Below, piece by piece: positions 52,927 through 60,663 of a stretch of DNA of 64,000 nt. The translations under genes were made by a program, and so were the position numbers. The stretch spans positions 1 to 64,000 of the forward strand of contig JAWVFT010000130.1 in NCBI GenBank assembly GCA_033855775.1. The letters run 5' to 3'. Each line of letters starts with the position of its first letter. The stretch's first letter is position 1. The notes beneath the pieces are model-generated. The model was not told where the DNA came from. It searched no databases and was given only the letters and a program-made list of their open reading frames with translations. This DNA comes from DASVTR01 sp033855775 (GTDB taxonomy: Bacteria; Acidobacteriota; Blastocatellia; Pyrinomonadales; Pyrinomonadaceae).

Positions 52927-54240
52927 TTAACGAGTGACTGCCGGACGCGAGCGATAACCGGGACGGGCGCGCACCACTACATCCTTGCGGCTGACCTTGA
53001 CGTGAAGCTTGTGATACTTCCCGTCGCGCGCCGTCGCCTGCGGCGGATAATAACCGACGGAGTATTGCGTGCGCAGTTCGCCCGCAATCTTAGAGAAAGC
53101 TTCGCCAAGATAAAAGAGAGCGTCGGCGCGATAGAGCGAGCCGCCGGTTTCATTCGCCAGGTCGTTGAGGTAGGCGTCGGCTGTGTCGTAGAGCGCGTCG
53201 AGTTCGGCCTTGATGGTGTCGTTGGGACTGGGCTGGCGGTCCGGGTGGCGCGCGTCACGATTGTCTGGGTTGCGCTTGTCGTTTGAATCGTCGTCGGTCT
53301 TATCCTTGGTGACGCTGATGCCGCCGGGCCAGCGAATGCCCGTGGACGCGCCGGGCCGCCCCGTCGGCATGGGCAGCGGGCCGTCGTCTTCGCCGGGGAA
53401 AGTCTTTGGCGTCGTGCCGCGCCCGCTTGTGCCGCCGCCGAGAATGGAAGCGAGGTCAACGGCCTGAGCGTTGCGCGCCTGCTGGCGAGCGAGCCGCTCG
53501 ACATCCTCGCGCGTCTCGTAGCGAATCGGATAGACGATGATGCCGGACTCTTGCAGAGCCTTGCGATTCTGGTCGTAGGTCGCGCGGTCGCTGTAAGAGT
53601 CAACGCCGTCCGTGAAGATGACGATGGCTTTGCGGCCCTTGATGCTGCGCAGTTTGCCGATGGCGAGCTTCATCGCATCGTAGAGCTTCGTGCCGCCGCC
53701 GGGGCGCGTCTCTTTGATGGCCCATTGAATGACGGCGCGGTCGCTGCTGAAGTCGCAGAGGTCACGAATTTGATTGTCGAAGGAGATGACTTTAACGCGG
53801 TCGCCAGCCTGCAACTCTTCCGTAAACTTGATGGCGGCGCGTTGAATCTGGCTGAGCTTTTCCTGCGTGCTGGCGCTGGTGTCGAGCATCAGGACGACGT
53901 GAAACGGCGCGGTCACTGTGTCGAAGTAAGCGACTTGCTGCTGCACGCCATCCTCGAAGATGGTGAACTCGTCCTGCCGCAAGTCCGCGACGTAGATGTC
54001 GCCGCGGTCGCTGGCGATGACGGGAATCGTGACCAGATTCGTCTCCACCTTGATAGCTTCGCTTTCGTCATCCTGCTCGTCGCTCGCCTGCGGCGTAGGC
54101 GTCGGCGCGGGCTGAGCTTTTTTCTGCGGCTGCGTTTCGGTCTTCTTCAGTGACGGCCCGGACTGCGCGCGGGCGAAGGAGGGCGCGAGCAACAACGCGA
54201 TGATAAAGACGGAGAGCGAACGGGCGAGAGTGGCGCGCAT
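52927..54240 (-). CDS. Secreted VWFA-related domain protein
   Basis: 437 aa, the same family as 17853-19010. A signal peptide (LSVFIIALLLAPSFARA) is followed by a basic/Pro linker and a vWA domain with an intact metal site VVLMLDTSAS, then AIVIFTDGVDSYSD. An acidic low-complexity insert (DKTDDDSNDKRNPDNRD) precedes the C-terminal QYSVGYYPP and VKVSRKDVVVRARPGYRSR typical of TIGR03436. Function unknown; likely cell-surface or periplasmic adhesion or scaffolding. Confidence 0.85.
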   Translation of the reverse strand: MRATLARSLSVFIIALLLAPSFARAQSGPSLKKTETQPQKKAQPAPTPTPQASDEQDDESEAIKVETNLVTIPVIASDRGDIYVADLRQDEFTIFEDGVQQQVAYFDTVTAPFHVVLMLDTSASTQEKLSQIQRAAIKFTEELQAGDRVKVISFDNQIRDLCDFSSDRAVIQWAIKETRPGGGTKLYDAMKLAIGKLRSIKGRKAIVIFTDGVDSYSDRATYDQNRKALQESGIIVYPIRYETREDVERLARQQARNAQAVDLASILGGGTSGRGTTPKTFPGEDDGPLPMPTGRPGASTGIRWPGGISVTKDKTDDDSNDKRNPDNRDARHPDRQPSPNDTIKAELDALYDTADAYLNDLANETGGSLYRADALFYLGEAFSKIAGELRTQYSVGYYPPQATARDGKYHKLHVKVSRKDVVVRARPGYRSRPAVTR

Positions 54241-54517
54241 GGTTGAGCTTTAAACTCCTTCGGGTAAACTCAGGGTGTTTGTTCGGACAGTTCGCGCGGG
54301 CGTAAGCGTTCAACGATAGTTCACGCGCGGAAGCGTTGGCAATCTTATCTTAATTGACCTTCAGGGCTTCGATGTCACGGCGCGACAAAAGGGTTTGCCC
54401 GCAGAGCGAGCGCCGACGGAAACTTTTCGCGCTCGCGGCAAGCGACAATGCTTCCCTTGCCAGGGCTTTATTGACATAATCGCACGCGCCGTTCTTATAC
54501 GCGGAAAGGTCGTCTCC

Positions 54518-55174
54518 ATGAAAAGCTGGAAAAATCTGCTCGCCGATAAGCGCTTGCTGTTGGTGTTTGCCATCATCGTCTTTGCGCTGCTGGCGTCATG
54601 GTGCGAGAGCCGCATGCGGCGCGGCGAGCAACCGAGGCCCGCGCAGAATAACGGCCAACTCGCGGACGAGCGGCGACGCGAGCAAGGCCAGCAGAGCGGG
54701 CCGCCGCGCCAGATGAGAGAGATGCCGGAAGAGTTTGAGGGCGCGACCGAGGCCGTCGAGCAACTGAAGCCAGACCCGGCTCCGGCGGGGCCGGTCACGC
54801 TGCGAAAAATACGCACCGGCGACCATGATGATTTCGACCGCGTGGTCTTCGACTTCGAGGGCGACATGCCGCCCGGCTTTCGCGTCGAGTACGTGGACAA
54901 GCTCACGCGCAAGTGCGGCTCGGACGAGTTGAAGGTCTTGGGCGGGACGTGGCTGCTCGTGCGCATGACTCCGGCGCAATCACGCGACGAGGCGGGGCGC
55001 ACGAGCTTTCGCGGCTTCGAGCTTAACGAAGACCTGAAGGTCGTCAAGTTCATCCGGCCAGTCTGCGACGCCGGAGGCCAGCTTGAATGGCTCATCGAAG
55101 TCGCAGACCGCAAGCCTTACCGCGCCGCGATGCTGCGCGAACCCGCGCAGTTGGTCATAGACATCAAACATTGA
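54518..55174 (+). CDS. Membrane-anchored AMIN-like protein
   Basis: 218 aa from ATG 54518 (GGAAAGGT upstream). One N-terminal membrane segment (LLLVFAIIVFALLASW), a polar linker, and an AMIN-like domain from residue ~85: IRTGDHDDFDRVVFDFEGDM, PPGFRVEYVD, then RGFELNEDLKVVKFI and QLVIDIKH. AMIN-like domains bind the cell wall or membrane surface. It is followed by the exonuclease gene 67 bases on. Confidence 0.7.
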   Translation: MKSWKNLLADKRLLLVFAIIVFALLASWCESRMRRGEQPRPAQNNGQLADERRREQGQQSGPPRQMREMPEEFEGATEAVEQLKPDPAPAGPVTLRKIRTGDHDDFDRVVFDFEGDMPPGFRVEYVDKLTRKCGSDELKVLGGTWLLVRMTPAQSRDEAGRTSFRGFELNEDLKVVKFIRPVCDAGGQLEWLIEVADRKPYRAAMLREPAQLVIDIKH

Positions 55175-55241
55175 GCGGAGCGAGACAGATTGTGATGACA
55201 GCCGCGCTCTTAACCTTAAAACGAAACGGACGCTTGAACGG

Positions 55242-55799
55242 ATGATTGAAATTTACGTCAGCACGGATGTCGAGACGGACGGGCCAATCCCCGGCCCGCA
55301 CTCGATGCTGAGCTTTGGTTCGGCTGCTTATCTGGCCGACAAAACGTTGGTCGCCACTTTCTCCGCCAACCTTGAGATGCTGCCGGGAGCGACGGGCGAC
55401 CCGCGCACGATGAGTTGGTGGCAGACGCAGCCCGAAGCATGGGCGGCGTGCCGCCGTGACTTGCGGCCGCCGGAAGAAGCGATGAAAGAGTATGTCAAGT
55501 GGTTGAAGGCTCTGCCGGGCAAGCCCGTCTTCGTCGGCTATCCGGTCGTCTTCGACTTCATGTTCGTCCACTGGTATCTCATCCGATTCGCGGGCGAGAG
55601 CCCGTTCTCCTTCGTCGGGCTTGACATCAAGACCTTTGCATGGACGATGCTCAAGATGAAGTTCCGCGAGACGTTGAAGTCTTCGATGCCGAAGCGCTGG
55701 TTTGATAATTTGCCGCACACGCACGAAGCGTTGGACGACGCCAAAGAGCAGGGCGCGCTCTTCTGCAACATGCTGGCCGAGCACACGAAGAAAGGCTGA
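55242..55799 (+). CDS. DEDDh-type exonuclease-like protein
   Basis: 185 aa. The 3'-5' exonuclease acidic set is visible: D and E in STDVETDGP (motif I), D in VFDFMFVHW (motif II), and HEALDDAKEQG (motif III with H and D). The length fits a single-domain DnaQ-like or oligoribonuclease-like enzyme. A nuclease of RNA or DNA ends; the substrate cannot be fixed. Confidence 0.8.
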   Translation: MIEIYVSTDVETDGPIPGPHSMLSFGSAAYLADKTLVATFSANLEMLPGATGDPRTMSWWQTQPEAWAACRRDLRPPEEAMKEYVKWLKALPGKPVFVGYPVVFDFMFVHWYLIRFAGESPFSFVGLDIKTFAWTMLKMKFRETLKSSMPKRWFDNLPHTHEALDDAKEQGALFCNMLAEHTKKG

Positions 55800-55855
55800 G
55801 CCGGATTTTCAGGGGCGGCGAGCGCGGCCACAGCCGTAGCGGCGCGCTGCAAGCT

Positions 55856-56089
55856 TCAAGCCGAGAGCGCGGCGCGGACGGCCAACAGAATTTGCTGCTC
55901 ATCTGGAAAGCCGAGCCAGCTTTTCTTTGCGACGATGGCGTCGTCCACCCAGACGGTAAACTCGCCGCGCCCGCCTGCGATGAGGCCGACTTCGACGACG
56001 CCGAGTTCCCGCTTCAACAACTCCGCCACACGGGCGGCGCGCGGCAGATAGTTTCAAACCACGCAGTAGCGAATCGAAATTTGTTTCAT
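55856..56089 (-). CDS. SelW/Rdx-family selenoprotein (in-frame TGA as Sec)
   Basis: 77 aa when TGA at 56054-56056 is read as selenocysteine: MKQISIRYCVV-U-NYLPRA, then AARVAELLKRELG and GEFTVWVDDAIV. C9-x2-U12 sits exactly at the CxxC/CxxU redox site of the Rdx (SelT/SelW/SelH) family. The conserved N-Y-L-P-R after it, the thioredoxin-like strand pattern, and a real stop at codon 78 support one intact gene across the TGA. A GC hairpin follows the TGA on the coding strand. Normal gene calling would end it at 11 codons. ATG 56107, six codons upstream, is an alternative start. Probable thiol/selenol redox protein; requires SelA/SelB/SelC elsewhere in the genome. Confidence 0.82.
56021..56056 (-). 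promoter_or_regulatory. Candidate bacterial SECIS downstream of UGA
   Basis: On the coding (minus) strand, the bases after TGA fold either as CCGCC-CGTGT-GGCGG (5-bp stem, loop with GT, 56023-56037) or as a longer CT-CCGC/GCGG-AG stem with one bulged G (56021-56047). Distance and apical G-T fit SelB-type SECIS elements, but the exact structure is a hand-made prediction. Confidence 0.45.
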
Positions 56090-56385
56090 CCCACCGCCAA
56101 CTTTCATCGAAGATAATCGAGATTGAAAAAACAAGCAGCAATCGAAACTTGTCCGGCGCTCTGCGAGCAGAGCGCGCCGGGAACCGCAAAGCGATGAAGA
56201 CAGATTATCATGCGCCGCGCTGTTAATTTAAGAGCTTGAGCGGGCAGCGCGCGACGGCGCGTTTCTCTTTCGCTTGCGACGGTGGCTTGTGCCTTGCGCG
56301 CATAGCGCCGGATAGTTTAACTTCTCCTAGCCAATTGATAGATTTATGTTGTCGTTCCTTCGCATGTATCCAGTAAGAGGAGAAA

Positions 56386-59300
56386 ATGAGCATGGACGGG
56401 AGACGAAGACTTGCAGCGGTCTGTGTGTTTGCGTTCGCGGCGCTGGTGTTGGGATGGCCGCGCGCCTTGACCACGGCGAAAGCTGAGACTGAAGGAGAAA
56501 GAAGCGTAATGGCGCAGGAGCGATTGCCAGCCGGTGTCACCTTTGTGACGGAAGCGGACGGAATCCGCGAATACAAGTTAGAGAATGGGATGAAGGTCTT
56601 GCTCGCGGAGAATCGCGTCGCGCCGGTCGCCACGGTGATGGTGCTCTATCGCGTCGGCTCGCGCAACGAAGCCGTCGGCTACACGGGCGCGACGCACCTG
56701 CTTGAGCACATGATGTTCAAGGGGACGCCGACCTTCAACAGCGCGAAGAACACGCAGATTGCCGCGACCCTGCAAAAGCTCGGCGCGGATTTCAACGCCA
56801 CCACTTGGTACGACCGCACCAACTACTTCGAGACGATTCCGTCCGACCAGATTGAGTTGGCCGTCAAGCTCGAAGCAGACCGGATGCGCAACTCGCTCAT
56901 CGCCGACGCAGACCGTCAATCCGAGATGACGGTCGTGCGCAACGAGCTTGAGCGCGGGCAGAACGAGCCTTCCGAAGTCCTTGACGAAGCCATCTACTCG
57001 ACGGCCTTTCGTGAGCATCCCTATCATCATCCGACCATCGGCTGGCGCACGGATGTCGAAGGCGTCCCGACCGCGCGGCTCAAGGCTTTCTACGACACTT
57101 TCTATTATCCGAACAACGCGACCGCCATTCTCGTCGGCGACTTTGAACGCGCGGGCGCGCTCGAACTCCTCAACAAATACTTCGGCGCAATCGCGGCCTC
57201 GAAAGAGCCGATTCCGCAGGTCTACACGGAAGAGCCGCAGCAGCAGGGCGAGCGTCGTCTCATCATTCGTCGCGCGGGCGAACTCGCCCTCGTGCAGATA
57301 GCCTTTCACACGCCCGGCGTGCTCGGACAGATGAACGTGCTCTCGCATGACGAACTGGCGAAGCGCGCCGCCGCGCCGCCTGAGCGCATAGACACCTACC
57401 CGCTCGTGATGCTGGCGGCGGCGATGTCCAACGGCGTGACGAGCCGCTTGTATCAAGCCCTGGTCGAAAAAGAGTTGGCCGTGGACGTGCGCGCCAACGC
57501 AGACCAGCATCGTGACCCCGGCTTGTTCAATATCTACGCGACGGTGCGTCCGGGCGTCGAGCCGAAGCGAGTTGAAGAGGTCATCTTGAGCGAGATGGCG
57601 AAGGTCGCGACTGAAGGCTTGACGGCTGCCGAGGTCGAGAAAGCGCGCCAGCAGATTATCGCGCAGGTCGCCTTCAGCCGCGACGGCACGAGCGAGGTCG
57701 CCTCGCAGATGTCCGAAGCCGAAGCGGTCGCCGACTGGCGTTTCTTCAGCACCTACGACGCGAGCATTCGCAAGGTGACAGCCGCCGACGTGCAGCGCGT
57801 CGCCCGCGCCTACTTCACCGAAGACAATCGCACCGTCGGCTACTTCATTCCGAAGCAGGCGGGCGGCGGCAGTGGTGGCGGCGAAGCGCAGAAGCCGAGC
57901 GGCATCGCAAGCCGCAAGGCAGCGCGCGGCGTGCAGTTTTATCACGAGCCGGGAACAAACGATGACGGCACGGCTCACGATGAGTCAGGCGAGCCGAGCA
58001 ACAAGAAAGAGCGTGTCGGCGGCTCTGTGACGCCGCAGGCCAAAGAGCAGCGCGCCGTCTCTCCGCGCGGCGACAAGTCTTCGGATGCGGTCGAGGCCAA
58101 CACGCCTGAGAGCGTCGGCCAGTCAAACTTTGCCGCGCGCGTCAATCGCACGCAGTTGCCAAACGGCTCGACTCTTCTCGTGCTTGAAAATCGCGCGACT
58201 CCGACCTTTTCGCTACGCGGCTCTTTCCGCGCCGGAGCCTATTTCGAGCCGCGCGACAAACCCGGCCTCGCGCAGATTACGGCCAGCATGCTTGAGCGCG
58301 GAACGAAGCGGCGCACCAAGCTGCAAATCGCCAGCGACCTCGAATCTGTCGGCGCTGAAATGGCTTTCTCGGCAGACCCTTTCGCCGTCAACATGGTGGC
58401 CCGCGCGCTCTCGAAAGACTTGCCGCTCGTCATGCGAACGCTGGCCGAAGAACTGCGCGAGCCTGCGTTTCCGGCTGACGAGTTGGAGAAGTTGAAGCAG
58501 CAAACCATCGCCGCGATTCAGGAGCAACAGGCGAGCACCAGTTTTCGCGCGCGCGAGAAATTGACCGAGTTGATTTTCGACCCGGCCAATCCTTTCTACA
58601 TGCCGCCGGGCGAGAAGCTGACGCAGAGCATCAAGTCAATCACGGTTGACGACGTGCGCCGCTTCTACACGGAGCATTACGGCGGTCGCTCGCTGATTCT
58701 CTCCGTCTCCGGCGATGTCAACGCGGCGGAAGTGAAGCGGCAATTCGCGGAAGTCTTCGGCCCGTTCGCGGGGCCGGAGAGCATTGACATCGACGTTATA
58801 GACTCGGAGCTGCAAACGGCCACGCGGCGCGAAGTCGTGCTCTTGAAAGACAAGGCCAACGTCGACATCCTGCTCGGCTCAGCCGCCCCTTTGCGCCGCG
58901 ACTCGAAGGATTACTACGCGGCCCTGCTCGCCAACAGCGCGCTCGGCGAATCAACGCTCTCGTCGCGCCTCGGCCTACAGGTGCGCGACCGCGAGGGCTT
59001 GACCTACGGCATCTTCTCGCGTTTCCGCGCGCCGTCCTTGGCCGCGGGGCCATGGTACGTCGGCGTCTCCGTCAATCCGAACAACGTCGAGAAGGCCATC
59101 AACTCGGCCTTGAACGTCCTGCGCGACTACGTGAAGAACGGCATTCGCGCCGACGAACTGGCGGACGAGAAATCTGCGGCCATCGGCTTTTTCAAAGTCG
59201 GCCTCGCCACCAACGCGGGCATCGCGCAGGCTCTCTGGAACGCGGAGTATTACAAGCTCGGCCCTGACTACATCGACCGCTACCCGCGGATTGTTCAGGC

Positions 59301-59418
59301 CGTGACGGTCGAGGAAGTCAACGGCGCGATTCGCAAATACTTCCGCCCGGACCAACTGACGGTCGTCATCGCCGGAGACTTCGAGGCAGCCAAGCCGGGC
59401 GCGGCTCCGACGAAGTAG
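56386..59418 (+). CDS. M16-family peptidase, two-domain
   Basis: 1010 aa, AAGAGGAG upstream. A signal peptide (LAAVCVFAFAALVLGWPRA) is followed by the first M16 domain with the inverted zinc motif H104-L-L-E-H108 and a downstream Glu in the NELERG region. A Gly/Lys-rich linker leads to a second M16 domain from ~residue 588, which lacks HxxEH, the usual inactive half. A periplasmic or surface zinc protease cleaving peptides, like pitrilysin/PqqL relatives. Confidence 0.92.
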   Translation: MSMDGRRRLAAVCVFAFAALVLGWPRALTTAKAETEGERSVMAQERLPAGVTFVTEADGIREYKLENGMKVLLAENRVAPVATVMVLYRVGSRNEAVGYTGATHLLEHMMFKGTPTFNSAKNTQIAATLQKLGADFNATTWYDRTNYFETIPSDQIELAVKLEADRMRNSLIADADRQSEMTVVRNELERGQNEPSEVLDEAIYSTAFREHPYHHPTIGWRTDVEGVPTARLKAFYDTFYYPNNATAILVGDFERAGALELLNKYFGAIAASKEPIPQVYTEEPQQQGERRLIIRRAGELALVQIAFHTPGVLGQMNVLSHDELAKRAAAPPERIDTYPLVMLAAAMSNGVTSRLYQALVEKELAVDVRANADQHRDPGLFNIYATVRPGVEPKRVEEVILSEMAKVATEGLTAAEVEKARQQIIAQVAFSRDGTSEVASQMSEAEAVADWRFFSTYDASIRKVTAADVQRVARAYFTEDNRTVGYFIPKQAGGGSGGGEAQKPSGIASRKAARGVQFYHEPGTNDDGTAHDESGEPSNKKERVGGSVTPQAKEQRAVSPRGDKSSDAVEANTPESVGQSNFAARVNRTQLPNGSTLLVLENRATPTFSLRGSFRAGAYFEPRDKPGLAQITASMLERGTKRRTKLQIASDLESVGAEMAFSADPFAVNMVARALSKDLPLVMRTLAEELREPAFPADELEKLKQQTIAAIQEQQASTSFRAREKLTELIFDPANPFYMPPGEKLTQSIKSITVDDVRRFYTEHYGGRSLILSVSGDVNAAEVKRQFAEVFGPFAGPESIDIDVIDSELQTATRREVVLLKDKANVDILLGSAAPLRRDSKDYYAALLANSALGESTLSSRLGLQVRDREGLTYGIFSRFRAPSLAAGPWYVGVSVNPNNVEKAINSALNVLRDYVKNGIRADELADEKSAAIGFFKVGLATNAGIAQALWNAEYYKLGPDYIDRYPRIVQAVTVEEVNGAIRKYFRPDQLTVVIAGDFEAAKPGAAPTK

Positions 59419-59451
59419 AAACGCCAACCGGAAGACGGGCTGGCTGAAGAA

Positions 59452-59495
59452 CGGGCTGAGACGAAGAGCTTCATTGTCATCATCGTCTCAGCCCG
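59452..59495 (+). terminator. 13-bp hairpin after M16 gene
   Basis: CGGGCTGAGACGA (59452-59464) pairs perfectly with 59483-59495 around an 18-base loop, 34 bases past the stop codon, and a CTTTTTA tract follows. A good intrinsic terminator. Confidence 0.75.
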
Positions 59496-59598
59496 CTTCC
59501 GCTTTTTACTGAGCTTCCGCTGTTCAGCCCGCGCACGCTTTGCGCGGGCCAACGCCGTTTGCGCCTCGCCGTCGCTTCTTGCGCTTCGTCTCTCTACT

Positions 59599-60378
59599 GT
59601 GACAGAATCCAGCCGTCAGATTTCCCGCGTCTGCTCGTCTGAACGGAGCATCTTCCTAGTGTTACTTCGTCCGCGCACGGCTTGCATCAATTGCAACAGC
59701 ATCGCCCGCATCTTTGTGGTGGCGTTGCTGGCGTTTGCCTTGCTGGCCGGGATGCTGCCGTCGGGCGCGCTCTCCGCGTCGCAGGCGTGCCGGATGGCTT
59801 GCTGCGCGGGCAAGCCGCCCCACGAAGCCGGAGCATGCAACGCCGCGCTTCCGAGCGCAGAGCCGCTGACCCCGCCTTCGGATGAAACGCAGGCCAGCGA
59901 CGAGCATGCCGCTCATCATGACGACAGGCAGATGTCTGTCACCGTTGACCAGACCGCGACGGACGCGCACACGCCGTCCGGCCACTGCGAGGCGACGAAG
60001 CAAACCGCATCTCAAACTCAAGCCGCGCCTCAACCTCAAGCTGCGCAGCATCAAGCGACAAAGCAATCTTCGGCGCGACCTCAAGCTGAGCAGCAGCAAC
60101 ACGCGGCGCGCTCATCTGCCCCGGCTGAGCAAGCAAGCTTCGCCGCAGACGTTTTCACCAAGCCTTGTTCGGAAGAATGCGCCGCCGTCGCGTTTGCGTT
60201 CGCGCAGTTGCGACGACCGCGCGCAGCCTTCGCTCATTCGTTCGCTCTCAAGCCAAGACCGCCGACGCTCATCTCTCGCGCCGACCGTTTCCACACTCTT
60301 CCGCCTTCTTCCGCCGCGCATCGCAGGCAATCCAGCCCGCGCGGGCCTCCCATCTCGCTCGTCAACTTTTTCGCTTAA
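59599..60378 (+). CDS. Secreted Cys/His/Gln-rich protein, candidate metal binder
   Basis: 259 aa from GTG 59599, or 239 aa from GTG 59659. A hydrophobic signal or anchor (IFVVALLAFALLAGMLPSGA) is followed by CRMACCAGKPPHEAGAC, then HAAHHDD, SGHC, a Gln/Ala-rich linker, and KPCSEEC. The Cys/His clusters suggest metal binding in the periplasm; no family is recognised. It precedes a terminator and the TonB-receptor-like gene, possibly its partner in metal uptake. Confidence 0.55.
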   Translation: MTESSRQISRVCSSERSIFLVLLRPRTACINCNSIARIFVVALLAFALLAGMLPSGALSASQACRMACCAGKPPHEAGACNAALPSAEPLTPPSDETQASDEHAAHHDDRQMSVTVDQTATDAHTPSGHCEATKQTASQTQAAPQPQAAQHQATKQSSARPQAEQQQHAARSSAPAEQASFAADVFTKPCSEECAAVAFAFAQLRRPRAAFAHSFALKPRPPTLISRADRFHTLPPSSAAHRRQSSPRGPPISLVNFFA

Positions 60379-60437
60379 ACACCAACGGCCCCACGCCGCG
60401 CTCGTCCGTTTCGCGCTCGCTCTTTGTCTTGCTGCGA

Positions 60438-60474
60438 AGCGCGCGCCCTGCTCTTTTGGCAGGCGCGCTATTTT
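60438..60474 (+). terminator. GC-rich hairpin with T-run
   Basis: AGCGCG plus CCTGC (split by a 3-base bulge) pairs with GCAGG plus CGCGCT, followed directly by ATTTT. Sits 60 bases after the Cys/His-rich gene. Confidence 0.75.
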
Positions 60475-60663
60475 CAAAGCGTCGCGCGCTATGGGCTTGT
60501 GACAACATTTGAAAGAGAGCGGAAGCCGTCGCGCCGTTCGCATCAGCGGCGACGATGATTGCTCGACACGAGCGAGCGCAGAGCGACTGCGTTCGGGCGC
60601 GAAAGAGTTCCGGCGCTTCTTTCTTTCTTTGACGAGCAAGCAGCTTTAACGGAGACAATTATC

